This document shows, piece after piece, positions 53,943 to 64,000 of a stretch of DNA of 64,000 nucleotides; position 1 is the first letter of the stretch; each line of letters begins with the position of its first letter. The notes beneath the pieces are model-generated. The model had not been told where the DNA came from and made no database searches. It was given only the letters and a program-made list of their open reading frames with translations. The stretch is from Vulcaniibacterium tengchongense (GTDB lineage: Bacteria; Pseudomonadota; Gammaproteobacteria; Xanthomonadales; Xanthomonadaceae): assembly GCF_003814555.1 (NCBI RefSeq), contig NZ_RKQN01000003.1, positions 417,611 to 481,610 of the forward strand, in the 5' to 3' direction. Both the position numbers and the translations under genes were made by a program.

Positions 53943-54452
53943 ATGCGTGTGCAACTGACCATCGCGCTGAGCGGACTACTGGCGCTGCCGGCGTACTCGG
54001 CCGAGATCCAGCTCGACGTGCAGATCCCGCGGCTCGACGTCGCCGAATACCACCGCCCGTACGTGGCGATCTGGGTCGAGGGCGCGGACCAGAAGGCGCT
54101 GGCCAACCTGGCGGTGTGGTACCAGCAGAAGGCCACCGACGAGGGCGCCGGCACCAAGTGGCTGCCGGACCTGCGCCAGTGGTGGCGGCGCAGCGGCCGG
54201 ACGCTGCAGGTGCCGGTGGACGGCGTGACCGGCCCGACCCGGCCGGTCGGCAAGCACACGCTGAAGTTCGACGAACGCAATCCGGAGCTGGCCAAGCTGC
54301 CCGCGGGCGACTACACCCTGGTGGTGGAAGCGGTGCGCGAGGTGGGCGGGCGCGAGCTGCTGAAGATTCCCTTCAAGTGGCGCGGCGCCAGCGCCGGGCG
54401 CGCGCAGGGCGACAGCGAGCTCGGCCTGGTCACGCTGGCGAGCAAGCCGTAA
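53943..54452 (+). CDS. DUF2271 periplasmic protein, candidate flavinylated protein
   Basis: The 169-residue protein starts at ATG 53943. A signal peptide covers about residues 1-20 (L-A-L-P-A-Y-S-A). The DUF2271 body has R-P-Y-V-A-I-W-V-E, A-N-L-A-V-W-Y and W-L-P-D-L-R-Q-W-W-R-R-S-G. Residues 93-99 are D-G-V-T-G-P-T. This closely matches the ApbE target motif D-G-x-[ST]-G-A-T with Pro in place of Ala; Thr99 would be the FMN acceptor. The ApbE gene lies in the same operon. I infer a periplasmic FMN carrier that passes electrons from the PepSY protein or flavoreductase. Confidence 0.87.
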   Translation: MRVQLTIALSGLLALPAYSAEIQLDVQIPRLDVAEYHRPYVAIWVEGADQKALANLAVWYQQKATDEGAGTKWLPDLRQWWRRSGRTLQVPVDGVTGPTRPVGKHTLKFDERNPELAKLPAGDYTLVVEAVREVGGRELLKIPFKWRGASAGRAQGDSELGLVTLASKP

Positions 54453-54530
54453 CAGAGGTTTTCCTCCCTTCGGCCCGCCGGGCCCGCAGGGAGCGTCGCA
54501 GATCCTTGTCGCACCAACGGGAGCACCGTC

Positions 54531-55340
54531 ATGAAGCGTTCCATCACCGCCGCCGCGCTGGCTCTGGCGCTGGCCCTGCCCTTCGCCGCGCAGGCGCACA
54601 AGGCCTGGCTGCAGCCGTCGCAGACCGTGCTCGCCGGCAACGACCCGTGGATCACCGTCGACGCGGCGGTGTCCAACGATCTGTTCTACTTCAACCACGT
54701 GCCGCTGCGCCTGGACAACCTCGTCGTCACCGCGCCGGACGGCTCGCGCGTGGCGCCGCAGAACCTCGCCACCGGCAAGTACCGCAGCGTGTTCGACCTG
54801 CGACTCGCCCAGCCGGGCACCTACCGCATCGGCGTGGTCAACGATTCGGCGCTGGCGCAATGGCAGGAGAACGGCCAGCCCAAGCGCTGGCGCGGCAGCG
54901 CCGAGCGCCTCGCCGCGGAGGTGCCGAAGAACGCGCAGGGGCTGCAGGTGACGCAGTCGATCAGCCGCGTGGAAACCTTCGTCACCAACGGCTCGCCGAA
55001 CCAGACCGCGCTCGCGCCCAGCGGCAAGGGGCTGGAGCTGGTGCCGGTGACGCATCCGAACGACCTGTTCGCCGGCGAACAAGCGCGCTTCCGCCTGCAG
55101 GTGGACGGCAAGCCGGCGGCCGGCGTCGAAATCGAGGTGGTGCGCGGCGGCACGCGCTACCGCGACGCCCAGGACGAGATCAAGCTCGTCACCGACGCCG
55201 ACGGCGGCTTCGCGGTGACCTGGCCGGAGCCCGGCATGTACTGGCTGGAAGCGACGGTGGAGGACGCCAAGGCGACGCTGCCGCAGGCCGGCAAGCGCCG
55301 GCTCGGCTACGTGGCGACGCTGGAAGTGCTGCCGCAGTGA
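54531..55340 (+). CDS. DUF4198 periplasmic protein
   Basis: The 269-residue protein starts at ATG 54531. A clear signal peptide (1-22, [10 protein letters not shown]) precedes mature H-K-A-W-L-Q-P. The DUF4198 domain (NikM/CbiK-like, Ig-like strands) contains [25 protein letters not shown] and [11 protein letters not shown]4198 proteins are periplasmic metal- or cofactor-binding partners, typically encoded next to TonB receptors, PepSY and DUF2271 genes. The mature start H-K-A-W suggests metal binding by the amino-terminal His. Co-transcribed with the iron-uptake genes. Confidence 0.92.
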   Translation: MKRSITAAALALALALPFAAQAHKAWLQPSQTVLAGNDPWITVDAAVSNDLFYFNHVPLRLDNLVVTAPDGSRVAPQNLATGKYRSVFDLRLAQPGTYRIGVVNDSALAQWQENGQPKRWRGSAERLAAEVPKNAQGLQVTQSISRVETFVTNGSPNQTALAPSGKGLELVPVTHPNDLFAGEQARFRLQVDGKPAAGVEIEVVRGGTRYRDAQDEIKLVTDADGGFAVTWPEPGMYWLEATVEDAKATLPQAGKRRLGYVATLEVLPQ

Positions 55341-55441
55341 GGCCGTCGTGCGCCTGTCCGGCGAGCGCCGGACGGGCCGGGCGCGGGCGGCGCCGCCGCC
55401 GCGCGCACCGCAGCCGGGAAGGCGCCACGCGATGACGGCCC

Positions 55442-56524
55442 ATGCGGTCGCGTCGCCCCGCTCCGGTCCTTCCCGGCGTTCGACGAGAGAAGCTCGCCGC
55501 CGCGCCTGCAACGCGTTTCGCCCCGACCCACGAAGCCATCGTGTCCCACGCATCGCCGCTGCCACGCCCCGACGACCTTGCCCTGGCCACGCTGGGCGGC
55601 GCGACCATGGGCACGACCTGGTCGGTCAAGCTGGCCGCGCCGGCGCGCGCCGACCTGCATGCGCTGCATGCGGCGATCCAGGCGCGGCTGGACGGCCTGG
55701 TCGCGCAGATGAGCAACTGGGAGCCGGATTCGGAACTGAGCCGCTACAACCGCGCCGCCGCCGGCAGCTGGCACGCGCTGTCGGACGACTTCGTCCGCGT
55801 GCTGCAGGCCGCCCTCGCGGTCGCCGAGGCCAGCGGCGGCGCGTTCGACCCGAGCCTCGGCGCGCTGGTCGAGGCCTGGGGCTTCGGTCCGGCGGGACCG
55901 GTCGCGTCGGTGCCGGACGCAGCCGCGCTCGCGGGCCTGCGCGCACGGCGGGGCTGGCGCGAGGTCGCGCTCGACCCCGCCGCGCGGCGGGCACTGCAAC
56001 CCGGCGGCGTGGCGCTGGACCTGTGCGCGATCGCCAAGGGTTATGCGGTCGACGCCGTGGCCGCGCTGTTGCGCGGCCGCGGCATCGCCGGCGCGCTGGT
56101 CGAAGTCGGCGGCGAGCTGTACGGCTACGGCCGCAAGCCGGGCGGCGAGCCCTGGCGCGTGCTGGTCGAGGCCTGGCAGGGCGACGAGGACGCCGCCGCC
56201 GAGCCGCGCGTGCTCGCGCTCGACGGCCTGGCGGTGGCCACCTCCGGCGAGCGCTGGCACCGCTACGAGCGCGACGGCCGCCGCTACAGCCACACCGTCG
56301 ATCCGCGCAGCGGCGCGCCGGTGCACGACGCGCCGGTCGCGGTCACGGTCGCCGCCGCCGAGGCGATGCAGGCCGACGCCTGGGCCACCGCGCTGACCGT
56401 GCTCGGCACCGACGCCGGCCATGCGCTGGCCTGCGCACACGGGCTGGCGGCGCGTTTCGTCGCCGATGCGGCGCACGGCCACGCCGAGCGGATCACGCCG
56501 GCCTTCGCGACGTTGCTGGCATGA
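55442..56524 (+). CDS. apbE: FAD:protein FMN transferase (ApbE)
   Basis: The 360-residue protein reads from ATG 55442; a GTG at 55541 in front of S-H-A-S-P is an alternative that would remove an Arg-rich leader. ApbE hallmarks are visible: L-G-G-A-T-M-G-T-T-W-S-V near residue 52, L-D-L-C-A-I-A-K-G-Y-A-V-D, V-E-V-G-G-E-L-Y, and H-T-V-D-P-R-S-G-A-P. ApbE covalently attaches FMN to a Thr in target proteins in the periplasm. A target-like motif is in the DUF2271 product two genes upstream. The stop overlaps the start of the flavoreductase gene (56521-56524). No obvious signal peptide or lipobox is seen. Confidence 0.93.
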   Translation: MRSRRPAPVLPGVRREKLAAAPATRFAPTHEAIVSHASPLPRPDDLALATLGGATMGTTWSVKLAAPARADLHALHAAIQARLDGLVAQMSNWEPDSELSRYNRAAAGSWHALSDDFVRVLQAALAVAEASGGAFDPSLGALVEAWGFGPAGPVASVPDAAALAGLRARRGWREVALDPAARRALQPGGVALDLCAIAKGYAVDAVAALLRGRGIAGALVEVGGELYGYGRKPGGEPWRVLVEAWQGDEDAAAEPRVLALDGLAVATSGERWHRYERDGRRYSHTVDPRSGAPVHDAPVAVTVAAAEAMQADAWATALTVLGTDAGHALACAHGLAARFVADAAHGHAERITPAFATLLA

Positions 56525-58164
56525 GCGCGCTGCCGCGCCCCGCGTTCGACCGTGCCCGCCTCGGCAACGCCCTGGCGCTGCTGGCGCTGGCCTCGCTCGC
56601 GTTCGCGTTCGCGCATGGGCACGGCGATTGGTGGCAGGCCGCGCCGCGCGACCTGCGCTGGCTGGCCGCCGCCGCGGCGCTGCTCGGTTATTTCGGCCTG
56701 TGCGCGGCGACCCTGCGGCGACGCGCCGAGGAAAGCGCCGCGGCCGTGGCCGACGCGCCCGCCGGCGCCGATGCGGTGCTGCTGGCCTGGGCCAGCCAGA
56801 CCGGTTTCGCCCGGCAACTCGCCGAGCGCAGCGCCGCGGCCCTGCGCCAGGCCGGGCTTGCGGTGCGGCTGGCGCCGCTGCACGGCGTTGATGCGGAGAC
56901 GCTGCGCGCGCACCGGCGCGCGCTGTTCGTCGTCAGCACCACCGGCGAGGGCGATCCGCCCGACCATGCGCTGGGCTTCACCCGCGCGCTGCTCGGCCGC
57001 GAGCTGGCGCTGGACCGGCTCGAATACGGCGTGCTCGCCCTCGGCGACCGCAACTACGCCCAGTTCTGCGGCTTCGGCCGCCGCCTCGATCGCTGGCTGC
57101 AGCACGGAGGCGCGCGGCCGCTGTTCGACCGCGTCGACGTGGACGCGGGCGATGCCGGCGCGCTGCGCCACTGGCAGCACCACCTCGGCCAGCTCGCCGG
57201 CCGGGCCGACCTGCCGGACTGGAGTCCGCCCGCCTACGGCGCCTGGCGCCTGCGTGCGCGGACCTGGCTCAACCCCGGCAGCGTCGGTGCGCCGGTGTTC
57301 CATCTGGCGCTGGAGCCGGAAGACCCCGCCGACCTGGCCTGGCAGGCCGGCGACATCGCCGAGGTGGGGCCGCGCCACGGCCGCGGCGAGATCGCGCGCT
57401 GGCTGGCCGCCGCCGGCCTCGACGGCGACGCCGAGGTGCGCCATGGCCAGGAGCGCCTGCCGCTGGCGGCGCTGCTGGCGCGCTCGCGCCTGCCGGCGCC
57501 GGAGTCCGTGCACGGCCGCGCCGCGCAGGCCGTGGCCGAGGCGCTGCAACCGCTGCCGCATCGCGAATACTCGATCGCCTCGTTGCCGGCCGACGGCGCG
57601 CTGCATCTGCTGGTGCGGCAGCATCGCGACGGCGACGGCCGGCTGGGTGTCGGCAGCGGCTGGCTGACCGCGCACGCCGGGCTCGGCGACTGGCTGGACC
57701 TGCGCGTGCGCCGCAATCCCGGCTTCCATCCGCCGCAGGACGACCGCCCGCTGATTCTGATCGGCAACGGCACCGGCATCGCCGGGCTGCGCGCGTTGCT
57801 GAAGGCGCGCATCGCCGCCGGCCACCATCGCAATTGGCTGCTGTTCGGCGAACGCTGCGCCGCGAGCGACTTCCACTACCGCGACGAGATCGAAGCCTGG
57901 CAGCGCGACGGCCGCTTGCAGCACCTGGACCTGGCGTTCTCCCGCGTGCCCGGGCCGGGCGCCGGCACCGCCTACGTGCAGCACTGTCTCGGCGCGCGCC
58001 GCGAACGCCTGCACGAATGGCTGGCGCAGGGCGCGGCGGTGTACGTCTGCGGCAGCCTGCAGGGCATGGCGCCGGCGGTGGACGCGGTGCTCGCCGAAGT
58101 CGCGGGCCGCGACACGCTGGAGGCGATGGCGGCCGACGGACGCTACCGCCGCGACGTGTACTGA
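56521..58164 (+). CDS. membrane-anchored flavodoxin/ferredoxin-reductase fusion (sulfite-reductase flavoprotein-like)
   Basis: The 547-residue protein starts at ATG 56521, overlapping apbE (ATGA). Two N-terminal hydrophobic helices (about 20-65) anchor it. Residues about 85-215 form a flavodoxin domain (L-A-W-A-S-Q-T-G-F-A-R-Q-L, V-S-T-T-G-E-G-D-P-P, L-A-L-G-D-R-N-Y). Then come an FAD domain (R-E-Y-S-I-A-S-L) and an NAD(P)-binding domain with L-I-L-I-G-N-G-T-G-I-A-G and V-Y-V-C-G-S-L-Q-G-M. It ends R-R-D-V-Y with the stacking Tyr of NADPH reductases. It likely passes electrons from cytoplasmic NADPH to the membrane PepSY system for reductive iron release. Confidence 0.9.
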   Translation: MSALPRPAFDRARLGNALALLALASLAFAFAHGHGDWWQAAPRDLRWLAAAAALLGYFGLCAATLRRRAEESAAAVADAPAGADAVLLAWASQTGFARQLAERSAAALRQAGLAVRLAPLHGVDAETLRAHRRALFVVSTTGEGDPPDHALGFTRALLGRELALDRLEYGVLALGDRNYAQFCGFGRRLDRWLQHGGARPLFDRVDVDAGDAGALRHWQHHLGQLAGRADLPDWSPPAYGAWRLRARTWLNPGSVGAPVFHLALEPEDPADLAWQAGDIAEVGPRHGRGEIARWLAAAGLDGDAEVRHGQERLPLAALLARSRLPAPESVHGRAAQAVAEALQPLPHREYSIASLPADGALHLLVRQHRDGDGRLGVGSGWLTAHAGLGDWLDLRVRRNPGFHPPQDDRPLILIGNGTGIAGLRALLKARIAAGHHRNWLLFGERCAASDFHYRDEIEAWQRDGRLQHLDLAFSRVPGPGAGTAYVQHCLGARRERLHEWLAQGAAVYVCGSLQGMAPAVDAVLAEVAGRDTLEAMAADGRYRRDVY

Positions 58165-58331
58165 CCGCCTCGCAACGGGCGCAAGCTGCGGCGCGGCCCC
58201 GGGCGCGTCGAGGGCACCCGGGCGGTCACCCGGCTCGCGGGCGGGTGATGCGGGGGAGCGGCCCGGGTTCGCCGGTCACCGCGGCGCGCGGCGGTGCGCC
58301 TGTATCCCGCCCGCCGCCTCGCCGCATCGGA

Positions 58332-59006
58332 TCATGCCCGCGGCTCGATCCGGACCAGCAGCAGTTCGCCGCCGCCGTCGAGCAGGTGCCGCAGGCGTTC
58401 CTCGCCGGCACACAGGATCGCGGTGTCGCCGGCGGCCAACGCCGGCAAGCCGGAGGCGTCGTCGAAACGCGCCTGTCCGGCGAGCAGGTGCGCGGCCCAG
58501 CGGGTGCCCGGCTCGACGAAGATCACCATCGGCCCGACCAGGGGCCGGTGCCAGAGCGTGGCGCGCACGCGGTCGCGCCGCCACATCAGGTTGAAGTCGT
58601 GGGTGGGGCCGTCGAGCAGTTCGCCGGTCACGGCGCGCTCGCCGGCGAAGCGCGCGCGCTGGTGCGGCGGATGCAGTTCGCGCACTTCGCCGTCGGCGAA
58701 GCGCAGGCGCAGGCCGTTGCCGGAGAGCAGCACCAGTTCGCGGTCGACCCCGGGAAAGCACGAGAACGCCGCATCGCGCTCGATCTCGGCGATCGACAGG
58801 CGCCAGTCCCACGGCGGCGGCGCGGCATCCGGAGCGGGGTCCGCGGCAGCGGCGGACGCGCCCTGCGCGGCCGGCACCGGGGCGGCGGCGGACGCCAGCG
58901 TGCCGGCGTGGATCTCCCGCGTCCAGCCGAGCCGGTTGCGCCAGCGCTCGCGGCGATATTCGTTGGCGGGGATCACCCACGCGCGCGGGCGGGCATCGGA
59001 CGGCAT
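58332..59006 (-). CDS. HutD/Ves family protein
   Basis: The 224-residue protein starts at ATG 59004-59006. It has the HutD/Ves double-cupin pattern: V-I-P-A-N-E-Y-R-R-E-R-W-R-N-R-L-G-W-T-R-E-I, W-D-W-R-L-S-I-A-E-I-E-R-D-A-A-F-S-C-F-P-G, L-L-D-G-P-T-H-D-F-N-L-M, and a C-terminal A-G-D-T-A-I-L. Residues about 34-65 hold an Ala/Pro-rich insertion not usual for the family. HutD is linked to histidine use in some bacteria; hutU is 20 kb away here, so a link is weak. Confidence 0.9.
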   Translation of the reverse strand: MPSDARPRAWVIPANEYRRERWRNRLGWTREIHAGTLASAAAPVPAAQGASAAAADPAPDAAPPPWDWRLSIAEIERDAAFSCFPGVDRELVLLSGNGLRLRFADGEVRELHPPHQRARFAGERAVTGELLDGPTHDFNLMWRRDRVRATLWHRPLVGPMVIFVEPGTRWAAHLLAGQARFDDASGLPALAAGDTAILCAGEERLRHLLDGGGELLLVRIEPRA

Positions 59007-59458
59007 CGCATCGCTCCTGTGTCGCAGGCGACCAGTCTAGCGGTGCCGCAACGCGCGCCCGGCAGCGGAGCGCCATCGTCCGCTCGCGCGCGCCCGCGTC
59101 GGCGCGCGCCCGGCGCCGGACACCACCGGCGCGAACCGGCTCGGCTGCCTGGTCGTCCGGCGAAAAGCTCAGGAAGCGACGGTGGGGGCCCTCGCCCGTA
59201 CACGGCGGACGCGAACGCACGGAGCGGACCTCGGCCGGCCGCCGCGATGCGTCGTGCCGCGGATTCCAGCCGGGTTCGGCTTCGCGTTCTTCACCGCGCC
59301 GTCCGCCCGGCACGCGGGCGTTCGCAAAAGCGCCGCCGCACCGCGGGTCCTTCCGCGATGCGGGCGGCTCGACCTCCCTGTCCGGGACCCCCCGTGTCCC
59401 ATCGGGCGTCCTGCCCGACCTTCGTCGGCGCCGCATCCGTGGGCGCCGGCATCACGCC
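59007..59458. other. intergenic region without recognisable gene
   Basis: A 452-nt gap between the divergent HutD gene and the ComEA-like gene end. It has several GC-rich short repeats and GGGAC/GTCCC pieces but no coding signature I can support. A T-G-T-C-C-C near 59395 followed by CGTC at 22-nt distance was considered and not accepted as an ECF42-type promoter. Confidence 0.5.
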
Positions 59459-59794
59459 TCAGCGCTTGGCGGTGGCGGTGGCTGCGGTGGGGCGCGCCGC
59501 AGGCTTGGCCGCCGGCGCGGCGCCGCCGACCACGATCCGGTCGCGGTTCTTCTCCACCGTCCTCAGCCCGATGCCCTTGACCAGGGCCAGCTGTTCGGGG
59601 CTCTTGAACGGGCCGTTGGCCTTGCGGTAGGCGACGATGGCCTCGGCCTTGGACGGCCCGACGTTGAGCAGCACGCGATCGATGGTGGCCGCGTCCGCGG
59701 TGTTGATGTTGACCTTTTCCGCCGCGGCGGCGGACCCGGCCAGCAGCAGCGACAGCAACACGGACTTGGCGGCGAGAGCGAGAGCAGTCTTCAT
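59459..59794 (-). CDS. ComEA-like helix-hairpin-helix DNA-binding protein
   Basis: The 111-residue protein starts at ATG 59792-59794. A signal peptide (V-L-L-S-L-L-L-A-G-S-A-A-A-A) ends near residue 25. A ComEA-type HhH region follows: V-N-I-N-T-A-D-A-A-T-I-D, V-G-P-S-K-A-E-A-I-V-A-Y-R, G-P-F-K-S-P-E-Q-L-A-L-V-K-G-I-G. An Ala/Pro/Thr tail follows. It is a small secreted DNA-binding protein like those used for DNA uptake across the periplasm. Competence function is inferred. No other com gene is present. Confidence 0.94.
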   Translation of the reverse strand: MKTALALAAKSVLLSLLLAGSAAAAEKVNINTADAATIDRVLLNVGPSKAEAIVAYRKANGPFKSPEQLALVKGIGLRTVEKNRDRIVVGGAAPAAKPAARPTAATATAKR

Positions 59795-60014
59795 GGCTTG
59801 AACTCCGTGAGTGGGATTCCGTTCCGGCCGGCGTTCCGCGGCTTCGCGGCGGCGGCGCCGGCGGAGAAAAGTCTGCCCATCGCGCCGGCGCGGCCCATCG
59901 CCGCGAACGCCGCCGAGGCCCCGGCCCGCGCCGCAGCGCAAGGTAGGAAAAGTCCTATCCGCGGGCGCAGGCGTAAACTGGCGCCTTCCCCCGTTCCGTT
60001 CCGAGGCCCTGCCC

Positions 60015-61523
<1,509 letters not shown>

Positions 61524-61837
61524 GCGGGCGCGCGTTCGCCGCGCAGCGGGCGGAGCGCGCCGCTGGCCCCGGGTTCCAGCGGCGAGGCCGCACCCGGCTC
61601 GTTCGACTCGCCGCCCGGAGCGTCGCGCCTTCGCGGCGGCGCGCGTCGGCTCCGGGCGGGGCCGAAGCGCCGCGGCCCGGCCTTCGCGCGACGAGCGAGC
61701 AGCGGCAGGCCGCGCCGGGTGCCGGACGCCGGCGCCGCGCGCCGCGTGCCCGCGCCGGCGGCCGGCCTTGCCTCGCCGCCGGCAGGACGGGGTAGGATGC
61801 GCTCGCGTCACCCACCATCCCGTCTTACGGAGGAGCT
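61524..61837. other. intergenic region, nothing recognised
   Basis: A 314-nt gap between the M20 peptidase and the GlsB-like gene. It is GC-rich with short CGCCGG-type repeats and Arg-rich open frames on both strands, which I regard as noise. A ribosome site (GGAGGAGC) lies just before 61838. Confidence 0.5.
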
Positions 61838-62086
61838 ATGGGCAGCATCGTCTACACGATCATCATCGGCGCGGTCATCGGCGTACTGGCACGCTTCTTC
61901 AAGCCCGGCGCGGACCCGATGGGCTGGATCCTGACCATCCTGCTCGGCATCGCCGGCGCCTGGCTCGGCAGCCTGGTCTACGCCGGCGGCGGCTTCATCG
62001 GCTTCGTGATCTCGATCCTGTGCGCGATCGCGCTGCTGTTCGTGTACGAACTGATCCGCAAGAAGACCGCCAAGCCGGCGGTTTGA
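61838..62086 (+). CDS. GlsB/YeaQ/YmgE family membrane protein
   Basis: The 82-residue protein starts at ATG 61838 behind GGAGGAG. It has three predicted helices and the transglycosylase-associated (Tag) family pattern G-A-V-I-G-V-L-A-R-F-F-K-P-G-A-D-P-M-G-W-I-L-T-I-L-L-G-I-A-G-A-W-L-G-S. The role is unknown; family members are stress-associated small membrane proteins. A rho-independent terminator follows 17 nt after the stop codon. Confidence 0.94.
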   Translation: MGSIVYTIIIGAVIGVLARFFKPGADPMGWILTILLGIAGAWLGSLVYAGGGFIGFVISILCAIALLFVYELIRKKTAKPAV

Positions 62087-62408
62087 CGGCAAGGCTTCGC
62101 GGACCCCGGCTTCGGCCGGGGTTCTTCGTTTGCGGATCGGTGTGCAGGGCGCCCCGGTCCGCCGCACGGCATCGGCCGTCAGTCCGGACGCCGCCGCGAG
62201 CGCGGCGCGGGGCTCGTTCGCCGGAGGCAGGCAAGGCCGCCCTGCGGGCCTGCGCCGCGGGATCTGCCGCTCGCGGAAAGCCGCACCGCCGCGCACGGCA
62301 GGACCACGTCGCCCGGTGCCGTGGAGAGCAGGACGGGCGCGCCCCGTCGCTGCGCCCGGACCACCGGATCCGCGCGAAGGCGGCCCCGGCGCGGCGCCGC
62401 AAGCGCCT
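62087..62408. other. intergenic region with terminator only
   Basis: A 322-nt gap between the convergent GlsB-like and cysNC genes. It contains the hairpin terminator at 62104-62131. The rest (62135-62408) is GC-rich and I see no gene in it. Confidence 0.5.
62104..62131 (+). terminator. rho-independent terminator
   Basis: CCCCGGC-TTCG-GCCGGGG hairpin (62104-62121) with a UUCG tetraloop, followed by TTCTTCGTTT. It lies 17 nt after the GlsB-family gene and is the clearest intrinsic terminator in the window. Confidence 0.85.
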
Positions 62409-64000
62409 TCAGTCCAGCAGGTGGTCGATCACCTTCTGCGCCAGCGCCTCGGCCGATTCGGCGACCGTGTCCAGGCGCAGCTCGGGCGCTTCCGGCGCCT
62501 CGTAGGGCGAATCGATGCCGGTGAAGTTGCGCAGCTGGCCGGCGCGCGCCTTGGCGTACAGGCCCTTGACGTCGCGCCGTTCGGCGACTTCCAGCGGCGT
62601 GTCGACGAACACCTCGAGGAACTCGCCGTCCGCGAACAGCTCGCGCGCCATGCGCCGTTCGGCGCGGAACGGCGAGATGAAGCTGACCAGCACGATCAGC
62701 CCGGCGTCGGTCATCAGCCTGGCGACCTCGGCGACGCGGCGGATGTTCTCGACCCGGTCCTCGGCGGTGAAGCCCAGGTCCTTGTTGAGGCCGTGGCGGA
62801 CGTTGTCGCCGTCGAGGATGAAGGTGTGGTAACCCATCGCGTGCAGGCGCTTCTCCACCAGGTTGGCGATGGTCGACTTGCCCGAGCCCGACAGGCCGGT
62901 GAACCACAGGCAGCGCGGCTGCTGGCCCTTGATCCGCGCGCGCGCCGCCTTGTCCACGTCCAGGTGCTGCCAATGGATGTTGCCGGCGCGGCGCAGGGCG
63001 AAGTCGAGCGTGCCCGCGGCGACGGTGGCGTTGCTCTGGCGGTCGATCAGGATGAAGCCGCCGAGCGTGCGGTCGTCGGCATAGGCCTCGAACGGCACCG
63101 GCTGGTCGAGGTAGAGGTTGCAGTAGCCGACCTCGTTCAACGCCAGGCGCTTGGCCGGCAGCGGCTCCTGCGTGTTCACGTCGATCTTGTGCTTGATCTC
63201 GGTGACGCTGGCGCCGACCGTGCGCGTGCCGATCTTCAGCCAGTAGGGCCGGCCGGGCAGCAGGGCCTGCTCGCCCATCCACAGCAGGTGCGCGGCGAAC
63301 TGGTCGGCGACCTGCGGCGGGCGCCTGGCGTCGGCGATCACGTCGCCGCGGCTGATGTCGAGCTCGTCGGCCAGGGTGAGGGTGATCGCTTGGCCCTCGC
63401 CGGCCACGGCGAGGTCGCCGTCGGCGGTGACGACGCGCGCGACGCGCGAACGCCGCCCGGACGGCAGCGCCACGATTTCGTCGCCCGGGCGCACCTCGCC
63501 GGCGGCGACGGTGCCGGCGAAACCGCGGAAGTCCTGGTTCGGCCGGTTCACCCATTGCACCGGCATGCGGAAGCCGAGGTCGCGGTCCGCGCGCGCGATC
63601 CCGACCGTCTCCAGATGCTCGAGCACGCTCGGCCCCCGGTACCACGGCATCGCCGGCGAGCGCCGCAGCAGGTTGTCGCCGCGCAGCGCCGACAGCGGCA
63701 CCGCCTGCACCTGGGGAACGCCCAGCTGCGCGGCGAGCGCGCGGTAGCCCTCGGCGATCGCCTCGAACGCCGCGCGGTCGTAGCCGACCAGGTCCATCTT
63801 GTTCACCGCCAGCAGCACGTGGCGGATGCCGAGCAGCGAGACGATGTAGCTGTGCCGGCGGGTCTGCGGCAGCAGGCCCTTGCGCGCGTCGACCAGCACC
63901 ACGGCCAAGTCGGCGTTGGACGCCCCCGTGGCCATGTTGCGGGTGTACTGCTCGTGGCCCGGGCAGTCGGCGACGACGAAGCGGCGCCGCTCGGTGCCGA
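62409..64000 (-). CDS. cysN/cysC: bifunctional sulfate adenylyltransferase subunit 1 / APS kinase (N-terminus outside window)
   Basis: The minus-strand frame runs from the stop at 62409 to the window edge, so the N-terminal GTPase start is missing. Visible GTPase motifs are D-C-P-G-H-E-Q-Y (G3, about 63945-63968) and N-K-M-D (G4). EF-Tu-like beta domains follow, then the APS kinase domain with Walker [10 protein letters not shown] at 62871-62897 and D-G-D-N-V-R-H-G. CysN with CysD makes APS from sulfate and ATP, driven by GTP; CysC phosphorylates APS to PAPS. The fused arrangement and the nearby CysB-like regulator, CobA and CysK support a sulfate-assimilation set. CysD would lie beyond the window edge. 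Confidence 0.97.
   Translation of the reverse strand, partial: GTERRRFVVADCPGHEQYTRNMATGASNADLAVVLVDARKGLLPQTRRHSYIVSLLGIRHVLLAVNKMDLVGYDRAAFEAIAEGYRALAAQLGVPQVQAVPLSALRGDNLLRRSPAMPWYRGPSVLEHLETVGIARADRDLGFRMPVQWVNRPNQDFRGFAGTVAAGEVRPGDEIVALPSGRRSRVARVVTADGDLAVAGEGQAITLTLADELDISRGDVIADARRPPQVADQFAAHLLWMGEQALLPGRPYWLKIGTRTVGASVTEIKHKIDVNTQEPLPAKRLALNEVGYCNLYLDQPVPFEAYADDRTLGGFILIDRQSNATVAAGTLDFALRRAGNIHWQHLDVDKAARARIKGQQPRCLWFTGLSGSGKSTIANLVEKRLHAMGYHTFILDGDNVRHGLNKDLGFTAEDRVENIRRVAEVARLMTDAGLIVLVSFISPFRAERRMARELFADGEFLEVFVDTPLEVAERRDVKGLYAKARAGQLRNFTGIDSPYEAPEAPELRLDTVAESAEALAQKVIDHLLD

Noticed and set aside
59395-59430. TGTCCC followed by CGTC between the HutD and ComEA-like genes
   Set aside because: The distance is 22 nt, the -35 sequence is off and no gene follows at a suitable distance on that strand.

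Overview
The window is very GC-rich, densely coding chromosomal DNA from a gammaproteobacterium. The best fit is a Lysobacter-like member of the Xanthomonadaceae/Lysobacteraceae. Reasons: two TonB-dependent receptors, a GspA/GspB pair, AmgK/MurU recycling genes, a bifunctional CysN/CysC, an Ada-AlkA fusion, and dispersed CCCTCTCCCGC-type hairpins. This is inferred from family content, not from a marker gene. I see no rRNA, tRNA, CRISPR array, prophage or intact insertion sequence.

Layout. 1-9,100: a DUF2785 fragment, a small winged-helix protein, a DUF885 lipoprotein, a VOC/DUF72 pair, two LysR regulators each divergent from a metabolic gene, a GNAT fusion and a drug/metabolite exporter. 9,300-13,060: an ECF42-type sigma factor with its DGPF/YCII and VOC neighbours, then a YceI-DUF1428 operon. 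13,080-25,420: a TonB receptor, membrane proteins, GspAB, small proteins, a ClpP-like lipoprotein and a second DUF885 lipoprotein. 25,600-36,070: a PCMT-erythromycin esterase fusion, DUF1428, an Rrf2/flavoprotein operon, a MATE exporter, a broken GFA gene, SRPBCC, a flavin monooxygenase and two VOC proteins. 36,180-44,900: a low-GC gene remnant, a lone urocanate hydratase, ThuA, secreted proteins, a nucleotide pyrophosphatase, and two alkylation-repair genes around a nested inverted repeat. 44,950-50,030: a CysB-like regulator, CobA/CysG-type methyltransferase, CysK, AmgK and MurU. 50,220-58,160: a Fur-box-preceded iron-uptake operon of seven genes. 58,330-64,000: HutD/Ves, a ComEA-like protein, an M20 peptidase, a GlsB/YeaQ protein and the start-truncated CysN/CysC.

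The most interesting observation is a repeated promoter-like motif, TGTCGA-N17-CGTC. Five exact copies and one with CGTCGA all have the same 17-nt spacer and lie 39-63 nt ahead of DGPF/VOC, YceI-DUF1428, DUF1428, MATE, SRPBCC and VOC genes. It matches what I recall of the ECF42 promoter, so these scattered small enzymes and the exporter probably form one regulon driven by the sigma factor at 10,624. A second is the iron operon, in which the DUF2271 protein carries a DGVTG-x-T motif resembling an ApbE flavinylation site and lies two genes before ApbE. Sulfur assimilation is represented by the CysB-like regulator, CobA/CysG, CysK and CysNC.
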